Source of the DNA: CALAGJ01 sp964293305
GTDB lineage: Bacteria; Bacteroidota; Bacteroidia; Chitinophagales; Chitinophagaceae
Reading direction: 5' to 3'
Assembly (NCBI GenBank): GCA_964293305.1
Contig: CAXYYO010000069.1
Span: 1-6,147, forward strand
Length of the DNA stretch: 6,147 nt
Shown here: piece after piece, positions 1-5,528 of the stretch
Layout: every line of letters starts with the position of its first letter
Numbering within the stretch: the first letter of the stretch is position 1
Position numbers and translations under genes: made by a program
The notes under the pieces: generated by a model
What the model was told of the DNA's origin: nothing
Seen by the model: only the letters and a program-made list of their open reading frames with translations
The model's database searches: none

Positions 1-468
1 TGGGTCACGATTAAGAATCCTAAAACTGGCAAAAAAATCATTATTAAAGACGTGATTGCCGATGCATTTTTGCAGCAAATTTTGATGCGTCCAGCTGATT
101 ATTCTGTCATTGCGACACTTAATTTGAACGGTGACTATATTTCGGATGCACTTGCAGCTGAAGTCGGTGGTATCGGTATCGCGCCTGGTGCAAATATCGG
201 TGGTGCGATCCAAGTTTATGAAGCAACTCACGGTACTGCGCCTAAATATGCAGGTCAAGATAAAGTAAATCCTGGGTCTATTATTCTTTCTGCTGAAATG
301 ATGCTTCGTGACATGGGGTGGGCTGAAGCTGCTGACCTGATTATCAAAGGTATTGCTGGTGCGATTACTGCGAAAACGGTAACGTATGACTTCGAGCGTT
401 TAATGCCTGATGCGACTTTGTTACGTTGTTCAGAGTTTGGTCAAGCAATCATTAATAACATGGATTAA
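1..468 (+). CDS. icd: NADP-dependent isocitrate dehydrogenase, C-terminal part
   Basis: Oxidises and decarboxylates isocitrate to 2-oxoglutarate with NADP+ in the cytosolic TCA cycle. The frame is open from base 1 and gives 155 C-terminal residues; about 260 N-terminal residues lie outside the window (the E. coli enzyme has 416). Visible landmarks, numbered within the fragment: NLNGDYISD at 41-49, whose two Asp (45, 49) match the metal-binding Asp307/Asp311 of E. coli Icd; HGTAPKYAGQDKVNP at 77-91; and TYDFERLM at 128-135. Lys82, Tyr83, Tyr129 and Arg133 fall at the spacing of E. coli Lys344, Tyr345, Tyr391 and Arg395, the residues that select NADP over NAD. The match to E. coli Icd is near-continuous, so the family call is very secure. 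The phosphorylated serine used by AceK is not in the window. The gene ends 25 bases before a strong hairpin terminator. Confidence 0.97.
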   Translation, partial: WVTIKNPKTGKKIIIKDVIADAFLQQILMRPADYSVIATLNLNGDYISDALAAEVGGIGIAPGANIGGAIQVYEATHGTAPKYAGQDKVNPGSIILSAEMMLRDMGWAEAADLIIKGIAGAITAKTVTYDFERLMPDATLLRCSEFGQAIINNMD

Positions 469-493
469 ATCATTTTGACTTAACCTTGTGTTA

Positions 494-524
494 AAAAGAA
501 CCCGCACTTGTTGCGGGTTCTTTT
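494..524. terminator. Intrinsic terminator of icd, probably bidirectional
   Basis: A perfect 13-bp stem (494-506 with 512-524, core GAACCCGCA/TGCGGGTTC) closes a 5-base loop. It is followed on the plus strand by a T-rich run (521-534). The A-run at 494-497 gives a short U-tract on the other strand, so the hairpin can also stop the converging HKD gene, whose TAA stop codon (523-525) lies inside the 3' arm. Confidence 0.93.
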
Positions 525-1332
525 ATTTTTGTTTTGATAGCTGAATAATTTTAATAAATCTTGCCGCATATTCCTCAGCCTTATCTCGGCTTTCAATTTC
601 TTCAATATTTTCATAATTATAATTAGCTCGTACTGTCCAATTAAATGATCCCATCAATATTTTTTTGAAATCGATAATGCAAAACTTATGATGCATGAGG
701 TTTTTGTAAGATGCATTTTGAGGAGATATTTTATGGTATTCAATACCAGCTTTGGTAAAGTCACATCCATTGTTATTTGTGAGTTCATCATCATTTACAA
801 TCACACGTATATTTATTCCATTTTTATGTTGCTTATATAATTCATTAGCAATGTCGCGATGTGTAATCCATGCCACACATACCCAAATTGAAAACTTAGC
901 AGCTTTGATATTATTAATAATTTGTCGTTCAATATCTTCAAAGTGTGAAGTGAGTTGAACAGGATCATCAATATTTTTGCCTATAATTTTATAAATATAC
1001 TCTGTATTTTTTTTGAGTTGATATCCATCATGCTTTAAAATTTTATTTAATTCCTGAACAAGTTCATCATTATTTTGACAAATACGGGAATCTACAAGCT
1101 GTTCAAAAATATTTTTCAATATATGTTGGCCATTAAATTCTATAAGTTTTTCTTTTGTATATTTAGGTCTGGAAAATGAATCCCCAGCATTTCTAATTGC
1201 CAAATAGTTGTCTTGTGATCCAATACTATTAAAAAGTTCTACAATATCAGGGCCGGATCTGTACCTAAATTTTTTTTCATCATCATTTATATATTTAACT
1301 AATTCTTTAATTGAAAGTGGTGAAAGTTTCAA
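523..1332 (-). CDS. Single-HKD phospholipase D-like protein (putative nuclease effector)
   Basis: 269 residues in two parts. The C-terminal part (about 125-269) is a phospholipase D-superfamily domain with one HKD motif: His214-x-Lys216-x4-Asp221, then GSFNWT at 228-233 and a YENIEEI strand at 240-246. This is the layout of Nuc-type endonucleases, which work as dimers because each chain carries only one HKD. No signal peptide is visible, so it is probably cytoplasmic, which fits a nuclease better than a secreted lipase. The N-terminal part (1-about 115), with RSGPDIVELF, RPKYTKEKL, ELNKIL and HDGYQL, resembles the AbiJ N-terminal-type regions fused to varied effectors in phage-defence proteins; this is recalled from the family pattern, not from a search. 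The TTG start is chosen because GAGGA lies 6 bases upstream and no nearby ATG fits. Very AT-rich and alone between conserved genes. It could also be a repair or housekeeping HKD protein. Confidence 0.8.
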   Translation of the reverse strand: MKLSPLSIKELVKYINDDEKKFRYRSGPDIVELFNSIGSQDNYLAIRNAGDSFSRPKYTKEKLIEFNGQHILKNIFEQLVDSRICQNNDELVQELNKILKHDGYQLKKNTEYIYKIIGKNIDDPVQLTSHFEDIERQIINNIKAAKFSIWVCVAWITHRDIANELYKQHKNGINIRVIVNDDELTNNNGCDFTKAGIEYHKISPQNASYKNLMHHKFCIIDFKKILMGSFNWTVRANYNYENIEEIESRDKAEEYAARFIKIIQLSKQK

Positions 1333-1451
1333 AATTTATCCTCAATTTGAGAGTATTGAATAAAGAGTAGGATTACAGAAAATAGCTATTAAGAATTGTA
1401 TTTGATAAATAAGATTAAAGAGTATTCACTTAAAATAATAGATGCAAATAA
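1333..1451. other. Divergent intergenic region between HKD gene and M23 lipoprotein gene
   Basis: 119 AT-rich bases must hold the promoters of both divergent genes. Plus-strand pieces that could act as promoter boxes are TTGATA at 1402-1407 and TAAAAT at 1431-1436, but their spacing (23 bases) is wrong for one sigma-70 promoter. No convincing pair was found on either strand, and no strong inverted repeat was seen. Confidence 0.4.
1339..1343 (-). promoter_or_regulatory. Ribosome binding site for the HKD gene
   Basis: GAGGA on the minus strand lies 6 bases before the TTG codon at 1332-1330. It is the reason for accepting a TTG start. Confidence 0.65.
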
Positions 1452-2012
1452 ATGATGTTTAAAAAGTTAAAAATATTTTGTTTATCCATCTTTGTTCTAG
1501 GGATAACTATTTCATTAACAGGTTGTAAGCCACCACCTTCAGGTGAAGCCGCAGGTATTCGTTACCCAATTTTATTTATACAGTTGCAGCAAATGGAGTT
1601 ACCTATACAGCTTGCAATGCCTGTTGAAAAGATTAAGCCTCGGCAAATACAAGATACTTGGGGTACAGCACGGAGTGGCGGTAGAAAACATGAAGGGATT
1701 GATATTTTTGCTAAGCGAGGAACACCTGTTCTAAGCGCAACACAAGGGATTGTAGTTCGTGTAGGCATTGATGATTTAGGCGGGAAAGTGGTTTGGATTG
1801 TTGGCCCAAATTTAAGCCGTCATTATTATGCACATTTGAATGATTATGTTGACCAGATTCAAGAGGGTGATTGGGTTGAAGTGGGTGAGGTGATTGGTTA
1901 TGTGGGAAATACAGGCAATGCTAAAAGTACCCCACCACACTTGCACTATGGAATTTATTTAAATGGACAAGGAGCAGTTAACCCTTATCCATATTTAACA
2001 CCATCTTCTTAA
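1452..2012 (+). CDS. M23 family (LytM-type) peptidoglycan endopeptidase lipoprotein
   Basis: 186 residues. The N-terminus has a lipoprotein signal: Lys-rich start, hydrophobic stretch at about 8-21, lipobox LTGC with Cys25 as the lipidated residue. Lys at +2 (not Asp) predicts sorting to the outer membrane. The peptidase M23 domain spans about 68-182 and has all catalytic elements: His80 and Asp84 in HEGID plus His165 as zinc ligands, and His128 (YYAH) and His163 (HLH, 163-165) as catalytic histidines. The enzyme should therefore be active and cut peptide cross-links in peptidoglycan from the periplasmic face of the outer membrane, in wall remodelling. It could instead be an activator of amidases, but those LytM proteins usually lack these residues. 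The start is confined to the ATG at 1452 or 1455, because an in-frame TAA sits directly before 1452. No Shine-Dalgarno sequence is visible. Confidence 0.92.
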   Translation: MMFKKLKIFCLSIFVLGITISLTGCKPPPSGEAAGIRYPILFIQLQQMELPIQLAMPVEKIKPRQIQDTWGTARSGGRKHEGIDIFAKRGTPVLSATQGIVVRVGIDDLGGKVVWIVGPNLSRHYYAHLNDYVDQIQEGDWVEVGEVIGYVGNTGNAKSTPPHLHYGIYLNGQGAVNPYPYLTPSS

Positions 2013-2026
2013 AGATTAAAAAATTG

Positions 2027-3205
2027 CTACACTTGTTCAGTTGTTTGGTATTTAGTTGAGCGTGTATGCCAAACCAATTGCAAAGTACCAAGCAGCAAGA
2101 CAAATGAAGCCAAGATAAACTGTTGATGATAAGTCACGCCAAAATGTTGTAGGGCACTAAAACTTAAACCACCGACAAGCTGTGTAGATGCAAAACACAG
2201 TGTTCCAATACTCCAAAGCTTTTTATAAGTAGCACCATAAAGTTGTAAAATGGTGTAAGAGGTCAGAAAAACCACCGCAGGATTAAGCATTCCTGTAAAA
2301 AATGAAGACGTAAAGGTCAGAATAGGGCTTGTACTTGGAATGGCAATAAAAATAGCGATGATATATAGACTATAAAGAATTTTCAGTGCAGTAAAATTAC
2401 CAAATTTTCTTGCTAATAAATAAGCGGAGAAAGCACCTAAAGCACTGCCTAGACCATAGAGAATCCAATTGAAGTTAATCCAAAAGAGATTAAGTTTTAA
2501 TTCATGACTCAGGTAGTCAATCCAAAACAGTGAGTGTGGAATATAAGCAAAGGCACTACTTGAATAGGCAATCAGTAAACTATAGAACAGCGTATTTAAT
2601 GATATGTTTGTAGATGCTGGTGTAGTTTGTGTAGATAAATGATGTTTAAACTGTTGCAGTAAAAGACTTAGACAAATACAAATGATCAGTGCAAAACCAC
2701 ACAGAATAAGCCATGCTGTTTGTGTCGAAATTTGATCTAAATAAGGCAGGAAAAGTGTTGCCAGTAAAACCCCAAGTCCAATGCCGCTAAAACCGATAAA
2801 ATTGATTTTAAAGCGATCTTGGATGTCACAGCATTGTGCCACTACGCTAGGTGATAAGATCATCAATAGACCACCACTTATTCCAGAAATGATGCGCCAA
2901 AAAATGTACCAAGCTTTTGGCAAGTCTGAAAATGCACAACAGAACAAGCTCAGCATACCCACAAAGGCTGCTATTTGAATATACAGTGCCATGACTTTAT
3001 TCTGAGGTAAACGCATGGCCAAAAAAGCACCGAGCAAATAACCGAGTAAATTCGCACTGCCTAAAAGACTGGAAAATCCGCTCGTCCAAGCAAATGCTTC
3101 GCGAGTCGTGGGTAATAGTGCAGTATAAGAAAAGCGTAAAATACCTATGCCTAAGCACATGCTAAGACATAAAAAAAGACTGAGCTTAATCTTGTTTGAG
3201 GACAT
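2027..3205 (-). CDS. YbfB/YjiJ family MFS transporter
   Basis: 392 residues, strongly hydrophobic, with about 12 predicted membrane helices in two halves joined by a polar loop at about 185-203. The N-terminal signature GILRFSYTALLP (21-32), followed by SANLLGYLLGAFLA (50-63), is characteristic of the YbfB/YjiJ group of the major facilitator superfamily. Helix 4 carries RIISGISGGLL (104-114), the usual Arg/Gly-rich MFS packing motif. It sits in the inner membrane; the substrate is unknown for most of the family and cannot be read from the sequence (small-molecule efflux is the usual guess). The ATG start is supported by AGGTGAG (3220-3214) 8 bases upstream. It appears monocistronic: it faces the lipoprotein gene with a 14-base gap and has the alaA terminator behind it, with its own promoter expected in 3206-3300. 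Confidence 0.88.
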   Translation of the reverse strand: MSSNKIKLSLFLCLSMCLGIGILRFSYTALLPTTREAFAWTSGFSSLLGSANLLGYLLGAFLAMRLPQNKVMALYIQIAAFVGMLSLFCCAFSDLPKAWYIFWRIISGISGGLLMILSPSVVAQCCDIQDRFKINFIGFSGIGLGVLLATLFLPYLDQISTQTAWLILCGFALIICICLSLLLQQFKHHLSTQTTPASTNISLNTLFYSLLIAYSSSAFAYIPHSLFWIDYLSHELKLNLFWINFNWILYGLGSALGAFSAYLLARKFGNFTALKILYSLYIIAIFIAIPSTSPILTFTSSFFTGMLNPAVVFLTSYTILQLYGATYKKLWSIGTLCFASTQLVGGLSFSALQHFGVTYHQQFILASFVLLLGTLQLVWHTRSTKYQTTEQV

Positions 3206-3251
3206 CCTGTGTTCTCACCTATATTTATTATTGATTAATAACAATAAATAG

Positions 3252-3265
3252 CATGAATTGTCATG
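3252..3265. promoter_or_regulatory. Candidate operator upstream of the MFS gene
   Basis: CATGA-ATTG-TCATG is a perfect 5-bp inverted repeat about 50 bases upstream of the MFS start. Related copies occur nearby: ATGA-GT-TCAT at 3293-3302 and TTATTG/CAATAA arms around 3227-3246. On the minus strand the right-hand part contains ATGACA, a possible -35 box, with TATTAA about 18 bases downstream as a weak -10, so a bound protein would cover the promoter. No regulator gene lies beside it in the window. The repeat is seen; its function is inferred. Confidence 0.3.
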
Positions 3266-3407
3266 ATTTAATATGATGATAATGAATAAAATATGAGTTC
3301 ATGATTGGCTATTTTTTATTCTGATTTATTGGGTGAGTAGATACTAAGGCTAAATAGTGAAAGTTGAATAAAAATGATCAATTTTATAAAAAATAAATCT
3401 TTAAAAT

Positions 3408-3437
3408 AAAAAACCGCGTTAAAGAACACGGTTTTTT
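3408..3437 (-). terminator. Intrinsic terminator of alaA
   Basis: The stem pairs 3408-3416 with 3429-3437 (AAAAAACCG/CGGTTTTTT), then has one C-A mismatch and three more pairs around an AAAG loop. Read on the minus strand it lies 12 bases after the aminotransferase stop codon and runs into a T-rich tract, as a rho-independent terminator should. The long A/T ends may also let it work on the plus strand. Confidence 0.88.
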
Positions 3438-3449
3438 ATAGCGCTGAAA

Positions 3450-4880
3450 TTAACGCATTTTTGCTAAGAAGCGACTTAAACGATTTAATGCTTCACGTAA
3501 TTCATTTTCAGCAGGTAGGAATACCACACGGAAATGATCAGGTGTAGGCCAGTTAAAACCAGTACCTTGGACCAATAATACTTTTTCAGCACGTAAAAGG
3601 TCGAGCATGAGTTTTTCATCATCTTGAATAGGATAAATTTCAGGATCAAGACGAGGGAAGCAGTACATTGCACCTTCAGGTTTAACACAGCTTACCCCCG
3701 GAATGTCATTTAACATTTCCCAAGCAATATTACGCTGTTCATATAAACGACCACCGGGACGAATCAAGTCATTAATTGATTGATAACCGCCCAAAGCTGT
3801 TTGAATGGCATATTGCGCTTGATGGTTCGCACATAAGCGCATTGAAGCGAGCATATCTAAGCCTTCAATGTAGTCCATTGCACGTGATTTATCACCTGTA
3901 ATGGCCATCCAGCCTGAACGGAAACCCGCAATACGATATGCCTTAGATAAACCATTAAATGAAACACAGAGATGATCACCCGCAAGTGCAGCAACAGCAA
4001 CATGTTCAATGCCGTCATACACAACTTTGTCGTAGATTTCATCTGCAAACAAAATTAAGTCATATTTTTTTGCAAGTGCGACAATTTGTTCTAACACATG
4101 ACGTGGATAAACCGAACCTGTCGGGTTGTTTGGATTGATAATCACAATACCGCGAGTATTCGGTGTGATTTTGCTTTCCATATCGGCAATGTCTGGATAC
4201 CAATAGTTTTCTTCATCACATTTATAGTGAATTGCAGTACCGCCAGATAAGTTTACCGCAGCCGTCCATAAAGGATAGTCAGGCATAGGAACCAGCATTT
4301 CATCGCCATCATTCAATAAGCCTTGCATGGCCATCACAATCAGCTCAGACACACCATTGCCAATATACACATCGTTGACGTGCATATTTAAAATGCCTTT
4401 TTGCTGGTAATACTGACAAATGGCTTTACGCGCAGGGAAAATCCCTTTTGAGTCGGTATAACCAACGGCATTGGGTAGATTTAAAGCAACATCATTAATA
4501 ATTTCTTGCGGAGCTTCAAAGCCAAATGGAGCAGGGTTACCGATATTTAATTTAATAATTTTATGACCGGCTTCTTCCATTTCATTGGCCGCTCGTAACA
4601 CAGGTCCACGAATGTCGTAGCATACATGCTCGAGCTTAGACGATTTTTTTATTTCGCGTGGGGTTTGGATAGTGTTCGGCATTTTGATGTTCTCGGAAAG
4701 AGTGGAGGTCACTTTTGCATAACGATATAAATAACTTTTAAATGTTTCAGTTGTTACCAGATCGAGATCATGTTCATCTCTGAGTAAAGCAACAATTTTT
4801 TCATGCGTGAATCCCACCTGTTGATATTGTTTAATCACAGGCAGTAGATGTTTAAAAATAACGCTCTTTTTTTGCGACAT
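3450..4880 (-). CDS. alaA: AlaA-type glutamate-pyruvate aminotransferase with N-terminal extension
   Basis: A PLP-dependent class I aminotransferase that transfers the amino group between glutamate and pyruvate, making alanine in the cytosol. From residue about 76 to the end it aligns closely with E. coli AlaA (YfbQ, about 405 residues): KLEHVCYDIRGPVL at 82-95, KLNIGNPAPFGF at 110-121, NPNNPTG at 249-255 (Asn252), FADEIYD at 278-284 (Asp280 for the pyridine nitrogen), Lys313 in NGLSKAYR as the Schiff-base lysine, Arg321, and Arg451 in DHFR for the substrate carboxylate. All key residues are present. Unusually, some 70 residues precede the enzyme core and contain a helical, DNA-binding-like segment (about 6-56, with ALLRDEHDLDLVTTETFKSY). 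The start at 4880 is supported by AGGA 7 bases upstream; an internal Met67 would give the normal family length but has a weaker upstream sequence. Monocistronic, with its own terminator. Confidence 0.94.
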   Translation of the reverse strand: MSQKKSVIFKHLLPVIKQYQQVGFTHEKIVALLRDEHDLDLVTTETFKSYLYRYAKVTSTLSENIKMPNTIQTPREIKKSSKLEHVCYDIRGPVLRAANEMEEAGHKIIKLNIGNPAPFGFEAPQEIINDVALNLPNAVGYTDSKGIFPARKAICQYYQQKGILNMHVNDVYIGNGVSELIVMAMQGLLNDGDEMLVPMPDYPLWTAAVNLSGGTAIHYKCDEENYWYPDIADMESKITPNTRGIVIINPNNPTGSVYPRHVLEQIVALAKKYDLILFADEIYDKVVYDGIEHVAVAALAGDHLCVSFNGLSKAYRIAGFRSGWMAITGDKSRAMDYIEGLDMLASMRLCANHQAQYAIQTALGGYQSINDLIRPGGRLYEQRNIAWEMLNDIPGVSCVKPEGAMYCFPRLDPEIYPIQDDEKLMLDLLRAEKVLLVQGTGFNWPTPDHFRVVFLPAENELREALNRLSRFLAKMR

Positions 4881-4887
4881 TTTTTAA

Positions 4888-4891
4888 TCCT
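4888..4891 (-). promoter_or_regulatory. Ribosome binding site supporting the long alaA start
   Basis: AGGA on the minus strand lies 7 bases before the ATG at 4880-4878. It favours translation of the extended 476-residue protein. The internal ATG at 4682-4680 is preceded only by a weak GAGAA. Confidence 0.6.
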
Positions 4892-4935
4892 GAGCAAGAA
4901 TTTCAATAAGACTAACATTAAATTTGCTCACAAAA

Positions 4936-4959
4936 AAGCATTTAAGAAATAAAATGCTT
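4936..4959. repeat. Inverted repeat AAGCATTT / AAATGCTT in the alaA leader region
   Basis: Two perfect 8-base arms (4936-4943 and 4952-4959) flank an 8-base spacer, 56 bases or more upstream of the alaA start. It can be a protein-binding site or, if transcribed, a weak AT-rich hairpin. Its right arm overlaps the first of the TGCTT direct repeats. Confidence 0.5.
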
Positions 4960-4992
4960 ACCATGTTTTGTGATTTTGCTTACCTTTTGCTT
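4955..4992. repeat. Helically phased TGCTT direct repeats in the alaA-msrB control region
   Basis: TGCTTACC occurs exactly twice (4955-4962 and 4977-4984), 22 bases apart, and a third TGCTT follows 11 bases later (4988-4992). The last two copies share the longer TTTTGCTT. Spacing of 11 and 22 bases puts all copies on one face of the helix, as expected for a protein binding several sites side by side. They lie in the 228-base divergent region between alaA (minus) and msrB (plus). The repeats are seen; the regulator is unknown. Confidence 0.45.
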
Positions 4993-5062
4993 TTAAATAA
5001 ATTATAGGTCTTTTGTAAATTGTTAACTAAAGACTAGAAATTTTAAGATGAATCACGTAAAT

Positions 5063-5077
5063 ATAGGATTATCCTAT
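5063..5077. promoter_or_regulatory. 15-bp palindrome upstream of msrB, candidate operator
   Basis: ATAGGAT-T-ATCCTAT is a perfect 7-bp inverted repeat with a single central base, ending 31 bases before the msrB start. After one mismatch, two further pairs extend it. Upstream, TTGTAA (5013-5018) and TAGAAA (5035-5040), 16 bases apart, form a weak promoter candidate that would place the palindrome just after the transcription start, where a repressor would block msrB-gpx. No family could be assigned from the half-site. Confidence 0.4.
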
Positions 5078-5108
5078 TTTAAATAGCAAGATAGAAAGGG
5101 ACGTAATC

Positions 5109-5528
5109 ATGGGAAAACTCAATAAAACAGACCGAGAATGGCAAAGAGAGTTATCACCTGACGAATTTCGCATTACGCGACAAAAGGGGACTGAGCCAGC
5201 ATTTACAGGGAAATACTGGAATACCAAGCAAACGGGGACTTATCTGTGCCGTTGTTGTGGGGCTGAATTGTTCTCTTCTAACACGAAATATGATAGTGGT
5301 AGCGGTTGGCCAAGCTTTTATAAACCGATTACCAGTGGCGCGGTTGATGAAAATCAAGATGCGACGCATGGTATGGTCAGAACCGAGATTGTTTGTCATC
5401 ATTGCGATGCACATTTAGGGCATGTTTTTGAAGATGGTCCACAGCCGACTGGATTGCGCTATTGCGTAAATTCAGCTTCACTAGAATTAAAAACACAAGA
5501 AAAAAATGACGAGGAAACCTATCCATGA
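5109..5528 (+). CDS. msrB: Peptide-methionine (R)-S-oxide reductase MsrB
   Basis: Reduces the R form of methionine sulfoxide in oxidised proteins back to methionine in the cytosol, normally recycled by thioredoxin. 139 residues, the usual size. Visible: GTEPAFTG at 27-34; two zinc CxxC pairs, Cys47/Cys50 and Cys96/Cys99 (CHHCDAHLGHVF, 96-107); GWPSF at 66-70; and the catalytic Cys119 in RYCVNSASL (117-125). The position just before GWPSF, held by Cys in E. coli MsrB (GCGWPSF), is Ser65-Gly here, so the usual resolving cysteine is missing; an extra Cys49 inside the first zinc motif is the only other cysteine. The start is supported by AGGGA 7 bases upstream. Its stop overlaps the gpx start in ATGA, so the two are probably co-transcribed and translationally coupled. 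Confidence 0.96.
   Translation: MGKLNKTDREWQRELSPDEFRITRQKGTEPAFTGKYWNTKQTGTYLCRCCGAELFSSNTKYDSGSGWPSFYKPITSGAVDENQDATHGMVRTEIVCHHCDAHLGHVFEDGPQPTGLRYCVNSASLELKTQEKNDEETYP

Noticed and set aside
400..525. icd 3' end as an integration site, as for prophage e14 in E. coli
   Set aside because: No integrase gene and no second copy of the icd 3' sequence was seen in the window, and the icd terminator is intact. The idea cannot be supported here.
752..958. Plus-strand open frame inside the HKD gene
   Set aside because: No recognisable domain and no ribosome site; the opposite strand has a clear HKD motif.
1442..1462. Six-codon frame as a regulatory leader peptide for the M23 gene
   Set aside because: It has no ribosome site, no run of one amino acid and no alternative hairpins; chance is the simpler explanation.
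2043..2074. Inverted repeat GTTTGGTAT / ATGCCAAAC near the 3' end of the MFS gene, as a possible terminator for the M23 gene
   Set aside because: It lies inside the MFS coding sequence, has a 14-base loop and a G-T pair, and no T-run follows on the plus strand.
5154..5414. Minus-strand open frame inside msrB
   Set aside because: It mirrors a secure msrB coding frame with all zinc and catalytic cysteines, and shows no family features of its own.
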